Of a DNA stretch of 64,000 bases, positions 17,793 to 27,501 are shown piece by piece. The DNA comes from Corynebacterium rouxii (GTDB lineage Bacteria; Actinomycetota; Actinomycetes; Mycobacteriales; Mycobacteriaceae), in assembly GCF_902702935.1 (NCBI RefSeq), contig NZ_LR738855.1, forward strand, positions 1,054,001-1,118,000. The letters are read 5' to 3'. Under the pieces are notes generated by a model. It worked only from the letters and a program-made list of their open reading frames with translations, made no database searches and had not been told where the DNA came from. The translations under genes and the position numbers were made by a program. The stretch's first letter is position 1, and every line of letters starts with the position of its first letter.

Positions 17793-20501
17793 GTGACTGC
17801 TGCCACTTCTGATCGTGTCCGTGAAGATATCCGATTGCTGGGACGCGTACTAGGACGAGTTATTGCGCAGCAAGAGGGTGAAGAGGTCTATGAGCTGGTA
17901 GAAGCTACTAGGCGCATGGCGTTTGATGTTTCTCATGGTGATGCTGATCCTGAAGATTTAATGGTGATCTTTAGGGATCTTGATATCACTAAAACCAACC
18001 TTGTTGCTCGTGCTTTTAGTTATTTTGCGCTGTTGGCTAATTTGGCTGAGGATCTTGATGATGAATCCGTAGAGGCGGATGTTTCATTGCGTAAAACTTT
18101 TGCCAAGCTTAAGCAAGAGGGGGTATCCGCAGCTGATGCTGCGAGTGTGATTCGTAGTGCTGAGGTTGCACCGGTGCTTACGGCGCATCCTACGGAGACG
18201 CGTCGTCGTACGGTGTTTGACACTCAGACTCGGATCAAGCAGTTGCTCAAAGACGCCCATCATGGTGGGGATATGCAGGCCATTGAGCAGGAAATGTATC
18301 TGCGGATGACGCTCTTGTGGCAAACCGCGCTGATTCGTATTGCGCGCCCAACACTGGAGGATGAGATCGATGTGGGGTTGCGCTATTACAAGAAGTCGCT
18401 GCTGGAGCAGGTTCCGGCGTTGAATCGTTCGATTCGTCATTCCATGAGGGAGACGTTTGGTTTGCAGTTGCCAGATATTGCAGTGATGCGGCCTGCCTCG
18501 TGGATTGGTGGCGATCACGATGGTAATCCGTATGTTAATGCTCGTACGTTGACGTATGCGACGCGTCAGGCCGCCAAGACAGTGGCGCGTTATTACGTAG
18601 AGCAGTTGGGTGAATTGGAACGTGAGCTGTCGCTGTCTGATCGTTATTCTTCTTGTTCCAAGGAGCTGCTTGCGTTGGCCGAGGCTTCGGGCAACAACTG
18701 GGAATCGCGTGTTGATGAGCCGTATCGTCGTGCAGTCTATGGGATGCGTGCTCGTATGAAGTCCAATGTGGACGCTTTGGAGCGTCCGGAGAAAACAGCG
18801 GGGAAGAAGGCGTCGAAACGCACGCCTTATGCAACCCCTGAGGAGTTTCTGCGCGATCTTGATGCAATTGATCGATCATTGCGTGCACACAACGATGATG
18901 TGATCGCTGATGATCGGTTAGCGCGTATCCGCTCGGCTGTAACCACTTTTGGGTTCCATTTGTATACTCTCGATATCCGTCAGAATTCTGAGTCTTTTGA
19001 GGCTGTGATCGAGGAGGTATTCGCGGCAGCGCGTCGTGTACCCGGCGGTAAGCGTTATTCGGAGCTTGCTGAGGCAGAAAAGGTCGAGCTGCTTATCCAG
19101 GAGCTGCAAACTCCGCGTCCGCTGTTGTTCCCCGGCGCGCTTGAGATCGAGGGCGCGTTTAGCGCTGATACCACTAAGGAACTGGGGATTTTCTTAGCTG
19201 CCGCGCAGGCGGTGCGGGATTTTGGATCGCGGTCAATTGCGCATTGCATTATTTCGATGACGGCTACGGTGTCCGACATTTTGGAGCCTATGGTGCTGTT
19301 GAAGGAAGTCGGATTGCGTGATGTTGATGTGGTTCCGCTTTTTGAGACTATCGACGATCTTCGCTGCGGTGCTGCTATTTTGCGCGAGCTGTGGTCGCAT
19401 CCGTTTTATCGTGAGCATCTTCGTGCCCGTGGGGATATCCAAGAGGTGATGTTGGGGTATTCCGATTCCAACAAGGACGGCGGGTATTTGCAAGCTAACT
19501 GGGCGTTGTATGACGCTGAGCTGGACTTGGTGGAGTTGTGTCGTGAGCACAATATTGAGTTGCGTTTGGCTCATGGTCGTGGTGGCGCTGTGGGCCGTGG
19601 TGGTGGGCCTACTTACGATGCGATTTTGGCGCAGCCGAAGGGGGCGGTGTCGGGGTCTGTGCGTATCACGGAGCAGGGCGAGGTGATTTCTGCGAAGTAT
19701 GGTGCGCCTGAGACGGCGCGTCGTCACTTGGAGGCGTTTGTTTCGGGGGCGTTGGAGGCGTCGCTTTTAGATACTGAGCCGATTGCGGATCCGGATCGTG
19801 CGTATGCGATTATGCGTGAGCTTGCTGGCTTTAGCGGTCAGAGGTATCAGGAGTTGGTGGCAGATCCTGGGTTTATTGAGTACTTCACGCAGTCGACTCC
19901 GTTGCATGAGATTGGCGAGCTTAATCTGGGGTCGCGTCCTGCTGCGCGTAAACAAACGACGGCTATTTCAGATCTTCGTGCTATTCCGTGGGTGTTGTCG
20001 TGGTCGCAGTCGCGGACCAATATTCCTGGTTGGTTTGGTGTTGGTAGTGCGGTGAGTCGTTTTGTGTCGGCGGTGCCGGAGAAGGAGCGGGAGTCACGGT
20101 GGCAGGAGTTGCGTGATTTGTATGCAACGTGGCCATTTTTCCGCTCGGTGATGTCGAATATGGCGCAGGTTATGGCCAAGGCAGAGATCTCGCTGGCGAG
20201 GTTGTATGCCGATTTGGTGGATGATCCCGAGGTTGCTGACCGGATTTATGCGTTGATTGCGGAGGAGTTTGAGCTTACGCGTCGTGCGTACTTGGCTATT
20301 ACTGGTAATGAGGCGCTGGTGTCGGAAAACCAGCGCCAAGCCCGTTCACTTAAGCGGCGGTACCCGTATTTGCTGCCGCTTAATGCCATTCAGCTGGAGT
20401 TGCTGCGGCGTTATCGTGGTGGCGATGATCAATTCTTGGTGTCTAAGACTATTCAGGTCACCATGAATGGTTTGGCCACTGCGTTGCGTAATGCGGGGTA
20501 G
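17793..20501 (+). CDS. ppc: Phosphoenolpyruvate carboxylase
   Basis: A 902-residue enzyme that carboxylates PEP with bicarbonate to oxaloacetate, replenishing the TCA cycle. Hallmarks seen are TAHPTETRRRTVFD (catalytic His), SWIGGDHDGNPYVN, SDSNKDGGY, AHGRGGAVGRGGGPTY (catalytic His/Arg and glycine loop), FRSVMSNMAQVM, and the C-terminal TMNGLATALRNAG ending. The size is normal. GTG 17793 was chosen over the upstream in-frame GTG 17727 because TAGGAAGG (17777-17784) is well placed and the protein then begins TAATSDRVREDIRLLGRVLG like its family. The coding strand is markedly G+T rich. The FAH-family oxaloacetate decarboxylase candidate at 254 would work against it. Confidence 0.96.
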   Translation: MTAATSDRVREDIRLLGRVLGRVIAQQEGEEVYELVEATRRMAFDVSHGDADPEDLMVIFRDLDITKTNLVARAFSYFALLANLAEDLDDESVEADVSLRKTFAKLKQEGVSAADAASVIRSAEVAPVLTAHPTETRRRTVFDTQTRIKQLLKDAHHGGDMQAIEQEMYLRMTLLWQTALIRIARPTLEDEIDVGLRYYKKSLLEQVPALNRSIRHSMRETFGLQLPDIAVMRPASWIGGDHDGNPYVNARTLTYATRQAAKTVARYYVEQLGELERELSLSDRYSSCSKELLALAEASGNNWESRVDEPYRRAVYGMRARMKSNVDALERPEKTAGKKASKRTPYATPEEFLRDLDAIDRSLRAHNDDVIADDRLARIRSAVTTFGFHLYTLDIRQNSESFEAVIEEVFAAARRVPGGKRYSELAEAEKVELLIQELQTPRPLLFPGALEIEGAFSADTTKELGIFLAAAQAVRDFGSRSIAHCIISMTATVSDILEPMVLLKEVGLRDVDVVPLFETIDDLRCGAAILRELWSHPFYREHLRARGDIQEVMLGYSDSNKDGGYLQANWALYDAELDLVELCREHNIELRLAHGRGGAVGRGGGPTYDAILAQPKGAVSGSVRITEQGEVISAKYGAPETARRHLEAFVSGALEASLLDTEPIADPDRAYAIMRELAGFSGQRYQELVADPGFIEYFTQSTPLHEIGELNLGSRPAARKQTTAISDLRAIPWVLSWSQSRTNIPGWFGVGSAVSRFVSAVPEKERESRWQELRDLYATWPFFRSVMSNMAQVMAKAEISLARLYADLVDDPEVADRIYALIAEEFELTRRAYLAITGNEALVSENQRQARSLKRRYPYLLPLNAIQLELLRRYRGGDDQFLVSKTIQVTMNGLATALRNAG

Positions 20502-20510
20502 GAGGGGGAT

Positions 20511-20666
20511 CTATACGATCTTTTTCACCACTGCTGGTTTGAGGATCATCTGGCCAAAGCCGTCGATTTTGCATTCGATGTTGTGATCCTCAGGTCCGGT
20601 GCCTACTTCCGGCTTGAAGACGGCGTCGCCGTCGCTTAGAACGTTTCCTACGGAATCGACAATCAC
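20511..20666 (-). CDS. Small ORF overlapping the end of bioB, or frameshifted BioB C-terminus
   Basis: On the minus strand GTG 20666 overlaps the bioB stop as GTGA and opens 51 codons (VIVDSVGNVLSDGDAVF... to ...QMILKPAVVKKIV). The same frame stays open upstream, inside bioB, as DAAADAEETST. That stretch has better codons for this genome than bioB's own last eleven residues (MPQPTQKKPPR). Two readings are possible: a translationally coupled small protein, or a one-base deletion that cut off a C-terminal extension of BioB. The single Cys argues against the Cys-rich BioB auxiliary proteins of mycobacteria. Confidence 0.45.
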   Translation of the reverse strand: MIVDSVGNVLSDGDAVFKPEVGTGPEDHNIECKIDGFGQMILKPAVVKKIV

Positions 20667-21691
20667 CGTGGAGGTTTCTTCTGCGTCGGCTGCGGCATCT
20701 CGTAGGTGTATTCGTCCAAGGTGACGGTGTATCCGAGATCTTTGACTAGTGCCATGTCACTGGCGATGGTGGTGCCGGTGGTGGTGAGCATGTCGCCGCT
20801 GATGGCGGAGTTTGCGCCGGATTGGAAGCAGGCCTTGCCGTCGTCGCCAAGTAGTTCGCGGCCGCCGGCGAGCCTAATTGCCGCTTGGGGGAGGATAAAA
20901 CGGAAGATGGCTACGCAGCGTTGTACCTCTTCGGGGCTGAGTTGTTCGGTTCCAGCCAGCGGGGTGCCTTCGATGGCCACGAGTACATTGACGGGGAATG
21001 AGTTGACCCCGAGCTCACGGGCGGAGAGTGCCATGTCGATGCGGTCTTCCATGGACTCGCCAAGCCCTAGAATTCCGCCGGAGCACAGGCTCATGCCTTC
21101 GTCGCGTGCTGCTTGTAGGGTTGCGATTTTATCGTCAAAGGTGTGTGAGGTGCAGATGCTCGGGAAGTATGCGCGGGAGGTTTCTAGGTTGCAGTGCACG
21201 CGAGAAATACCGGCATCGTGGAGAGCTTGGAAGTCTTCGGCGCTTAGTAAACCTGCGGAGATACATACTTCGATGCCGACTTCTTGTTTGATTCGGCGTA
21301 CGCCCTCGCAAATATGGCGAACTTCGTCTCGGCGTAGCTTGCGGCCGGAGGTGACGATGGAAAATCGGATTACGCCTTTGTCTTTGTTTTCTTGTGCTTG
21401 TCGTACGAGTTCGTCTGCGGTGATCAGCGGGTAAGAGTCCACGCTGATGGTGGGGTACCTGATGCTTTGCGCGCAGAAGGTGCAGTTTTCTGGGCAGCGA
21501 CCGGATTTGGCGTTGATAATGCTGCACATGTCGAATCCGTCACCACACATCTGTGCGCGGATGCGGTCGGCTGCTGCGCTGAGTTCGTCAAGGGGTGCGT
21601 CGATAAGCGCGAGTGCTTCCTCGCGTGTGATGGCAGTACCAGCGAGTACCGACGCTTCGAGATCCTGAACTATGTTCAATGTGGCAGTCAT
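20663..21691 (-). CDS. bioB: Biotin synthase
   Basis: A radical SAM enzyme of 342 residues that inserts sulphur into dethiobiotin. The 4Fe-4S ligands are in CPENCTFCAQS (C-x3-C-x2-C), with LETSRAYFP and the GLGESMEDR glycine motif as further family marks. The 2Fe-2S cluster cysteines lie in the mid-domain. The C-terminal ten or so residues look out of register (see the overlapping small ORF). ATG 21691 has a purine-rich SD (GAAAGG) upstream. Two TGAAC-type palindromes overlap the leader and first codons, suggesting repression by a BioQ-type TetR regulator. Confidence 0.93.
   Translation of the reverse strand: MTATLNIVQDLEASVLAGTAITREEALALIDAPLDELSAAADRIRAQMCGDGFDMCSIINAKSGRCPENCTFCAQSIRYPTISVDSYPLITADELVRQAQENKDKGVIRFSIVTSGRKLRRDEVRHICEGVRRIKQEVGIEVCISAGLLSAEDFQALHDAGISRVHCNLETSRAYFPSICTSHTFDDKIATLQAARDEGMSLCSGGILGLGESMEDRIDMALSARELGVNSFPVNVLVAIEGTPLAGTEQLSPEEVQRCVAIFRFILPQAAIRLAGGRELLGDDGKACFQSGANSAISGDMLTTTGTTIASDMALVKDLGYTVTLDEYTYEMPQPTQKKPPR
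21666..21678. promoter_or_regulatory. BioQ-like operator 1
   Basis: TGAAC-TAT-GTTCA is a perfect 5-bp inverted repeat with a 3-bp centre, close to the corynebacterial BioQ consensus as I remember it (TGAAC-N3-GTTxx). It lies within the first codons of bioB. Confidence 0.5.
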
Positions 21692-21700
21692 AGTCTCTAT

Positions 21701-21713
21701 TGAACACCTTTCA
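21701..21713. promoter_or_regulatory. BioQ-like operator 2
   Basis: TGAAC-ACC-TTTCA has the same spacing as operator 1 with one mismatch, and lies 10 bp before the bioB start over the SD region. The centre-to-centre distance to operator 1 is 35 bp. Confidence 0.4.
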
Positions 21714-21771
21714 ATCGTGAAGATCTGCTGTAACGACTGTGGTGTTCGACGCGTTAGCTTAGGATGGGCTC

Positions 21772-22329
21772 ATGATTAGCCCGCGACTTGCCCACGCAAT
21801 CTCCATTGCTGCCTATGCCCATCGCAATCAGATACGCAAAGCCACCAGCATCCCTTATATCTGTCACCCGTACTCGGTGATGGTGATAGCCCAAAGCTGT
21901 ACGCGCGATGAGGACGTGTTCATCGCAGCGTTGCTTCACGACGTCCTTGAAGACGCGGCGGAGGAGTATTCCGAGCACGACATGCTCAACGATTTTGGTC
22001 CCCGAGTGGTGTCTATCGTGAAGGAGGTGACTAAAGACTCGAGCTTGCCTATGTGGCAAGAGCGTGCGGATTCCTACTTAACGCACCTCGAAACCGCTAG
22101 CCATGAGGCGCTAATTGTGTGTTTAGCCGATAAAACCCACAACCTCATGTCCATGGTGGCGGATTATGAGGCTGTGGGTGATGCTTTGTGGGCGCGGTTT
22201 AATGCCGGAAAAGACCGCCAATTATGGTGGTATTCCAGCGTGTGGGATGTGCTGGAGCGCAGGCTTGGCAAAGATTTTCCAGGGGTGGCGGACTATGCCC
22301 GCCTGCTAAGCACATTTGCTAAGGCATAA
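21772..22329 (+). CDS. HD-domain protein, small (p)ppGpp hydrolase-like (Mesh1/SpoT-type)
   Basis: A 185-residue single-domain HD protein. The metal ligands appear in IPYICHPYSV, ALLHDVLEDAAEE (the HD pair) and the later CLADKTHNLMSM (Asp). This set is the hydrolase half of RelA/SpoT enzymes, standing alone as in small alarmone hydrolases. It would remove pyrophosphate from (p)ppGpp or a related nucleotide, but this is inferred from family. It is divergent from bioB. TAGGAT at 21760-21765, 6 nt before ATG 21772, supports a leaderless start. Confidence 0.85.
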   Translation: MISPRLAHAISIAAYAHRNQIRKATSIPYICHPYSVMVIAQSCTRDEDVFIAALLHDVLEDAAEEYSEHDMLNDFGPRVVSIVKEVTKDSSLPMWQERADSYLTHLETASHEALIVCLADKTHNLMSMVADYEAVGDALWARFNAGKDRQLWWYSSVWDVLERRLGKDFPGVADYARLLSTFAKA

Positions 22330-22339
22330 TGGGTAATAC

Positions 22340-23065
22340 CTAGAGCGACTGTGATAGATGTGCCGCAGCTTCGGTTAGTTGCTGTGACCATAGTGCGGAA
22401 GGTGATGGGCGCAGGCGCTCGGTGGGGCCGGAAACAGACAGGACGGCGATGAAAAGACCTTCGCTGTCGAAGACGGGGGCAGAAATACTTGCGAGGCCAA
22501 CTTCGCGTTCGCTAATCGATTCTGACCAGCCACGATCGCGGGCTTCTTCAAGGTCTTCGGGGGTAAACTGCGCTCCTGATGCCAGCATGGCATCGCGCAA
22601 TGTAGGGGAGGAGTAGGCAAGAAAGACCTTTGCCGCGGATCCAGCGGTAAGTGGTAGGCGCGTACCAACAGGGACAGTGTTTTGTAGCCCAATGGTGGGC
22701 TCTTGGGCTGCAATGCATACGCGGGTTGCGCCTGCTAGTTGGTACAGCTGGACGGATTCGCCAGTTTCGTTCATGAGGCTAGCCATGATCGGGGTGGCTA
22801 CGTCGATAAGCTTGGTGGAGCTGCCGGCCCCGAGCGAGCTCAAGACTGCGCCGATGGTCCATTTGCCATCGGAGGTGCGTGTCAAGATGTTATGGGTTTC
22901 TAGCGCTGTGGCCAGTCTGTGTGCTGTGGCTCGGGGGAGATTGGTCACGTCGCACAGTTCGGTCAGTGATAGTGGACGTTCCGCGACTGCGAGCATGATG
23001 GAGACAGCGCGGTCGAGAACCTTAATGCCGCTTGTTGCAGCAGGATCTGTGTTAATCTTTCCCAT
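22340..23065 (-). CDS. ltbR: IclR-family regulator, probable LtbR (leucine/tryptophan biosynthesis)
   Basis: The N-terminal winged helix (GIKVLDRAVSIML, LTELCDVTNLPRATAHRLATALE) and the C-terminal IclR effector domain (VQLYQLAGATRVC, GLASISAPVF, AVLSVSGPTERL) are clear. It is divergent from leuCD, the arrangement in which corynebacterial LtbR represses leuCD, leuB and trp genes. That assignment rests on context and memory. The frame opens at 23101, but ATG 23065 was chosen because TAATAT (23073-23078, minus strand) sits 7 nt before it, a leaderless signal, and the protein then starts MGKINTDPAATSGIKVL. Confidence 0.87.
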   Translation of the reverse strand: MGKINTDPAATSGIKVLDRAVSIMLAVAERPLSLTELCDVTNLPRATAHRLATALETHNILTRTSDGKWTIGAVLSSLGAGSSTKLIDVATPIMASLMNETGESVQLYQLAGATRVCIAAQEPTIGLQNTVPVGTRLPLTAGSAAKVFLAYSSPTLRDAMLASGAQFTPEDLEEARDRGWSESISEREVGLASISAPVFDSEGLFIAVLSVSGPTERLRPSPSALWSQQLTEAAAHLSQSL

Positions 23066-23154
23066 GAGATGAATATTAGCATTCCATTGCGCGGGATTCA
23101 CCTGTGGGTCGTTTGATGTAGTGGAAAATTTATGTAGAAGAGGTGATTCGATTC

Positions 23155-24597
23155 ATGACCAGCCCCATGACATCGAAGGGTTCAAAACTCACGCTCGCTG
23201 AAAAAGTCTGGCGTGACCACGTTGTTTCTCAAGGAGAAGGCGACCAACCAGATCTTATCTTCATTGACCTCCAATTACTGCATGAAGTCACCTCACCTCA
23301 GGCTTTCGACGGCCTACGCATGGCCGGACGCACACTGCGACACCCAGAACTGCACCTAGCGACCGAAGACCACAACGTTCCCACCGAAGGGATCCACAAC
23401 GGTTCCCTCTTGGAAATCAACGATCTTGTCTCACGCACCCAGGTAGAAACCCTGCGGAAAAACTGCGAAGAATTTGGAGTGCGCCTCCACGCCATGGGCG
23501 ATAAAAAACAAGGCATCGTGCACCAGGTAGGCCCACAATTAGGTGCCACCCAGCCAGGCATGACCATCGTGTGCGGCGACTCACACACTTCTACACACGG
23601 AGCCTTCGGTGCAATGGCCTTTGGCATCGGAACCTCCGAAGTAGAACACGTGATGGCAACCCAAACACTGTCACTGAAACCATTTAAAACCATGGCCATT
23701 AACGTCACCGGCGAGCTGCAACCAGGGGTCACCGCCAAAGACCTCATTTTGGCTATCATCGCAACCATCGGCACCGGCGGCGGACAAGGCCACGTGATCG
23801 AATACCGCGGCGAAGCAATCGAAAAACTGTCGATGGAAGCGCGCATGACAGTTTGCAACATGTCCATCGAAGCAGGCGCTCGCGCCGGCATGATCGCCCC
23901 CGACGAGACCACATTCGACTACATCAAAGGCCGTGAAATGGCACCCACCGGCCAAGACTGGGACGACGCTGTCGCCTATTGGAAGACCCTGCCTACCGAC
24001 GAAGGAGCCGAATTCGATACCGAAATCACCATCGACGGCTCCGCGATCACACCATTTATCACATGGGGAACAAACCCAGGCCAAGGCCTACCGCTGTCAA
24101 GCGTGGTGCCCTCACTAGAAGACTTCCCAGGAGACAACGAAAAAGCTGCAGCCGAAAAAGCACTCGCCTACATGGGGCTAACCCCAGGAACCCCACTACG
24201 CGACATCACAATCGACACAGTCTTCCTCGGATCCTGTACCAACGCCCGCATGGATGACCTCCGCATTGCAGCCGACATCCTGCGCGGCCGAACCATCGCC
24301 GACTCCGTGCGCATGATGGTCGTCCCATCCTCAACCATGATCAAAGAGCAAGCAGAGGCAGAAGGCCTAGACAAGATCTTCATCGAAGCCGGCGCACAAT
24401 GGCGCACCGCGGGATGCTCCATGTGCCTAGGAATGAACCCTGACCAACTCACCCCAGGCGAGCGCTGCGCATCCACCTCGAACCGCAACTTCGAAGGCCG
24501 CCAAGGCCCAGGTGGACGCACCCACCTCGTATCACCAGCAGTTGCCGCCGCAACCGCAATCAAAGGAACCCTGGCAACCCCCGCCGATCTGGACTAA
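23155..24597 (+). CDS. leuC: 3-isopropylmalate dehydratase large subunit
   Basis: An aconitase-family enzyme of 480 residues that isomerises 2- to 3-isopropylmalate with LeuD. The 4Fe-4S cysteines are in [13 protein letters not shown] and [10 protein letters not shown], and [14 protein letters not shown] is also diagnostic. ATG 23155 follows GAAGAGG (23137-23143), and the in-frame GTG 23143 lies inside that SD. It is co-transcribed with leuD (12-base gap). Codons are strongly C-ended, unlike neighbouring ppc. Confidence 0.96.
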   Translation: MTSPMTSKGSKLTLAEKVWRDHVVSQGEGDQPDLIFIDLQLLHEVTSPQAFDGLRMAGRTLRHPELHLATEDHNVPTEGIHNGSLLEINDLVSRTQVETLRKNCEEFGVRLHAMGDKKQGIVHQVGPQLGATQPGMTIVCGDSHTSTHGAFGAMAFGIGTSEVEHVMATQTLSLKPFKTMAINVTGELQPGVTAKDLILAIIATIGTGGGQGHVIEYRGEAIEKLSMEARMTVCNMSIEAGARAGMIAPDETTFDYIKGREMAPTGQDWDDAVAYWKTLPTDEGAEFDTEITIDGSAITPFITWGTNPGQGLPLSSVVPSLEDFPGDNEKAAAEKALAYMGLTPGTPLRDITIDTVFLGSCTNARMDDLRIAADILRGRTIADSVRMMVVPSSTMIKEQAEAEGLDKIFIEAGAQWRTAGCSMCLGMNPDQLTPGERCASTSNRNFEGRQGPGGRTHLVSPAVAAATAIKGTLATPADLD

Positions 24598-24609
24598 GGA
24601 AGAAAAACA

Positions 24610-25200
24610 ATGGAAAAATTCACCACCCACACCGGTATCGGTGTACCGCTGACCCGCTCCAACGTCGACACCGACCAGATCATCCCAGCCGTCTACCTCA
24701 AACGCGTCACCCGCACCGGATTCGAAGACGGACTCTTTAACAACTGGCGCACCAACGACCCCAACTTCGTCCTCAACAACGACGCCTACCGCAACGGATC
24801 CGTCCTCGTCGCCGGACCAGACTTCGGCACCGGATCATCACGCGAACACGCAGTATGGGCACTTATGGATTACGGATTCGCCGTCGTCCTTTCTTCGCGA
24901 TTCGCCGACATCTTCCGCGGAAACGCCGGAAAAGCCGGATTACTGGCAGCTCAAATGGAACAAACCGACATCGAGCTGCTGTGGAAACAACTCGAACAAA
25001 CACCCGGCGCGCAGGTCACCGTAAGCCTCGAAGAACGCACCGTCACCTGCGAAGGAAACGTGTACCCATTCTTCGTCGACGACTATACGCGGTGGCGTCT
25101 CATGGAAGGACTTGACGACGTAGGACTCACCCTGCGCAAAGAAGCCGAGATTGCAGCCTTTGAAGCACGCCGGCCATCCTTCAAACCCGTAACACAATAA
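24610..25200 (+). CDS. leuD: 3-isopropylmalate dehydratase small subunit
   Basis: The 196-residue swivel subunit of isopropylmalate isomerase, partner of LeuC. Family marks are [20 protein letters not shown], the [13 protein letters not shown] substrate-binding loop, and [18 protein letters not shown]. It starts 12 bases after leuC with an AGGAAG SD at the leuC stop. A bidirectional hairpin follows. Confidence 0.96.
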   Translation: MEKFTTHTGIGVPLTRSNVDTDQIIPAVYLKRVTRTGFEDGLFNNWRTNDPNFVLNNDAYRNGSVLVAGPDFGTGSSREHAVWALMDYGFAVVLSSRFADIFRGNAGKAGLLAAQMEQTDIELLWKQLEQTPGAQVTVSLEERTVTCEGNVYPFFVDDYTRWRLMEGLDDVGLTLRKEAEIAAFEARRPSFKPVTQ

Positions 25201-25210
25201 CACCTCAGCC

Positions 25211-25258
25211 GCAAAGAAAAGTGGGGCCTCCTAGAGCGAACAACTCTAGGAGGCCCCA
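25211..25258 (-). terminator. Perfect 15-bp hairpin between leuD and the convergent NUDIX gene
   Basis: TGGGGCCTCCTAGAG (25222-25236) pairs with CTCTAGGAGGCCCCA (25244-25258). The T-rich tail (CTTTTCTTTG on the minus strand) makes it chiefly a terminator for the minus-strand gene. It may also stop leuD transcripts less efficiently. Confidence 0.75.
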
Positions 25259-25278
25259 TAGCTGTGTCAGGAAAGTGA

Positions 25279-26289
25279 TTACTTCACGCCCAAGGGGCTC
25301 ACCAAATAATCCGCACCTGTTAGTTCACCCTCGTGGAAAGACAGCACCCAAGCACTAGCCTTCTTCGCCTCAATGGTCTCTAACGGCAACCGTCCCTGAG
25401 CGGACAACCATGCAATAGCATCAGGAATAAAAAGACCTTGACTGACCACCACATGAGTACCAGGAGTTGCAATCAGCTCCTCACAAGCCTTCTGGGCAAC
25501 GGTCATACGCGATAGCCACGCCTCATCATCAAAACGATCATCAACTATGACCTCCAACCCCGTAAGCTCAGATAGCGGTGCAGCGGTTTGCTGGCACCGC
25601 GCCGGGGTGGCGGAGTGAATACTTGTTGGGCCATAAGCTGCCAGCATGGGAGCAAGTAGGTCTGCTTGGCGCTGGCCCTTTTTCTCCAGTGGTCGGATGC
25701 TGTCATTGCCTGCCCAATTGTGACGTTGATGTGCTTTAGCATGACGCACCAAAATCACTCGAGTAGTGGTGGGCAACGTAAGACGTTTATAGGCCTTGTC
25801 TAGCACCAGGCGGTCAACGTCGTAGCTGAGAATTTCTCGAGCCTCGGTGTAGGGGAGCCAGCGTAGTTCGTCTACTTCGTTATTTTCTTCGAAGGCCTCA
25901 TCGTGAACTTGGGCGGTCCAGTAGTACACCACTTTGGTGCGCTCCCCAACGGGGTAGGACACTTTCCCGAGAAGCTTTCCCAAGTGAACGTGGTAGCCAG
26001 TCTCTTCACGGATCTCGCGTTCAGCGGTAACTGGTAGCGATTCGCCTGGATCAACTTTGCCTTTGGCAAGGGACCAATCGTCGTAATGCGGGCGGTGGAT
26101 TACAGCGAATTCCACTGCTGGGTTTTCAGTGATTGTAGAGTTGTGGCGCCATAGAACAGCACCCGCTGCCAGAGTTGGTTTGGAAAATTCTTTTGTGGGA
26201 TGAGCTGAAATTGTTTGGTAGCGGCCTGTGATGTCGAAAGCTGACTGTTGGTCTTTGTCTACTTCGTGGAGCTTGTTAGAAGACGTCAT
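25279..26289 (-). CDS. NUDIX hydrolase - histidine phosphatase fusion (MutT1-like)
   Basis: A 336-residue two-domain protein. The NUDIX box is GKVDPGESLPVTAEREIREE followed by TGY, fitting G-x5-E-x7-REUxEExGU around residues 77-99. The C-terminal half begins VILVRHAKAHQR, the catalytic RH motif of phosphoglycerate-mutase-like phosphatases. Actinobacterial MutT1 has this architecture and hydrolyses 8-oxo-dGTP/8-oxo-GTP or diadenosine polyphosphates, so a sanitising role is inferred. SD GAAAGG precedes ATG 26289. Confidence 0.88.
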   Translation of the reverse strand: MTSSNKLHEVDKDQQSAFDITGRYQTISAHPTKEFSKPTLAAGAVLWRHNSTITENPAVEFAVIHRPHYDDWSLAKGKVDPGESLPVTAEREIREETGYHVHLGKLLGKVSYPVGERTKVVYYWTAQVHDEAFEENNEVDELRWLPYTEAREILSYDVDRLVLDKAYKRLTLPTTTRVILVRHAKAHQRHNWAGNDSIRPLEKKGQRQADLLAPMLAAYGPTSIHSATPARCQQTAAPLSELTGLEVIVDDRFDDEAWLSRMTVAQKACEELIATPGTHVVVSQGLFIPDAIAWLSAQGRLPLETIEAKKASAWVLSFHEGELTGADYLVSPLGVK

Positions 26290-26483
26290 GGAAATGCGTG
26301 ACCTTTCTCGCAGTGCATGCGGTTTTCAACAATCTTAAGCCTTGATTACGCCGTCGGTGGCATTGCCATCACCCCAATACCATCGCATAGCAATAGTCTT
26401 ATGTATAGGGAGATGCTGGGAACAGATATAGTCGAATGCAACAAGTGTTATGGAGTTTATCCGTGCGAACTAGGAGGCAAGTT

Positions 26484-27479
26484 ATGAAGATCGGCGTGAT
26501 GGGTGCCGGTTCTTGGGGAACTACCTTGGCTAAAGTCTTTTCCGACGCAGGCTGTGATGTCACCTTGTGGGCACGTCGTGAAGAAGTCGCCCGAGAAATC
26601 AACACCGAGCACACAAATTCCGCCTATCTTCGAGGTATTGCGTTGCCGCACACCCTTACGGCCACAACGCAGCCAACGCAGGCACTGTGCGATGCCGATG
26701 TTGTTGTCCTCGCTGTTCCCAGCCAAACTCTGCGCGGAAATCTTGCCGAATGGCGTGGAGATATTCCACAGGATGCTTTGTTGCTGAGCTTGGCAAAAGG
26801 TATCGAAAAAGAGACATTTTTGCGCATGAGTGAAGTAATCGCGGAGGTTACGGGTGTGCAACCTGACAAAGTGGCTGTCTTGTCAGGTCCGAATCTGGCT
26901 CGTGAGATTGCAGAGGAACAACCAGCGGCCACCGTTATTGCCTGCACAAATGAGAAAAATGCCCAGCGTATCCAGCATGCTTTGGCGGCTCCTTATTTCC
27001 GTCCGTATACCAACACAGATGTTATCGGTTGTGAGATCGGCGGGGCTTGCAAAAATGTGATCGCCCTTGCCTGCGGTATGGCATCTGGTAGGGGGCTAGG
27101 AGAGAACACTCTGGCAACGTTGATGACGCGTGGTCTAGCGGAGATCTCACGTTTGGGTGTAGCCATAGGTGCAGATCCGCGAACCCTATCAGGCTTAGCT
27201 GGGTTGGGAGACTTGGTAGCTACATGTTCATCGCCGTTGTCGCGTAACCGCACCTTTGGTGCCCGTTTGGGTGAAGGCAAGACTTTAGACGAAGCCCGTG
27301 CAGCGACAAACGGGCAAGTAGCCGAAGGAGTTATATCCTCGCAATCTATTGCGCGGCTAGCAGATTCCTTGGGGGTCGATATGCCCATTACCCGTGCGGT
27401 ATTCGGAGTATGTCATCGTGATCAAAATGTTGCCGACATGGTGGCTGCATTGATGGGGCGTACCAAGAAATCTGAGTAG
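26484..27479 (+). CDS. gpsA: NAD(P)H-dependent glycerol-3-phosphate dehydrogenase
   Basis: A 331-residue enzyme that makes sn-glycerol 3-phosphate from DHAP for phospholipid synthesis. The Rossmann dinucleotide motif [13 protein letters not shown] is at the N-terminus, then [22 protein letters not shown], and the catalytic Lys in [20 protein letters not shown] 26484 follows an ideal AGGAGG (26472-26477) with a 6-nt gap, while the in-frame extension to 26436 is not conserved in style. ddl starts 22 bases downstream and is probably in the same transcript. Confidence 0.95.
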   Translation: MKIGVMGAGSWGTTLAKVFSDAGCDVTLWARREEVAREINTEHTNSAYLRGIALPHTLTATTQPTQALCDADVVVLAVPSQTLRGNLAEWRGDIPQDALLLSLAKGIEKETFLRMSEVIAEVTGVQPDKVAVLSGPNLAREIAEEQPAATVIACTNEKNAQRIQHALAAPYFRPYTNTDVIGCEIGGACKNVIALACGMASGRGLGENTLATLMTRGLAEISRLGVAIGADPRTLSGLAGLGDLVATCSSPLSRNRTFGARLGEGKTLDEARAATNGQVAEGVISSQSIARLADSLGVDMPITRAVFGVCHRDQNVADMVAALMGRTKKSE

Positions 27480-27501
27480 CTACAGGGTAAAGTTTGCGTC
27501 T

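Noticed and set aside
20511..20666. The small ORF after bioB as the Cys-rich biotin synthase auxiliary protein
   Set aside because: It has a single Cys and no C-x-x-C pairs, so that identity is not supported.
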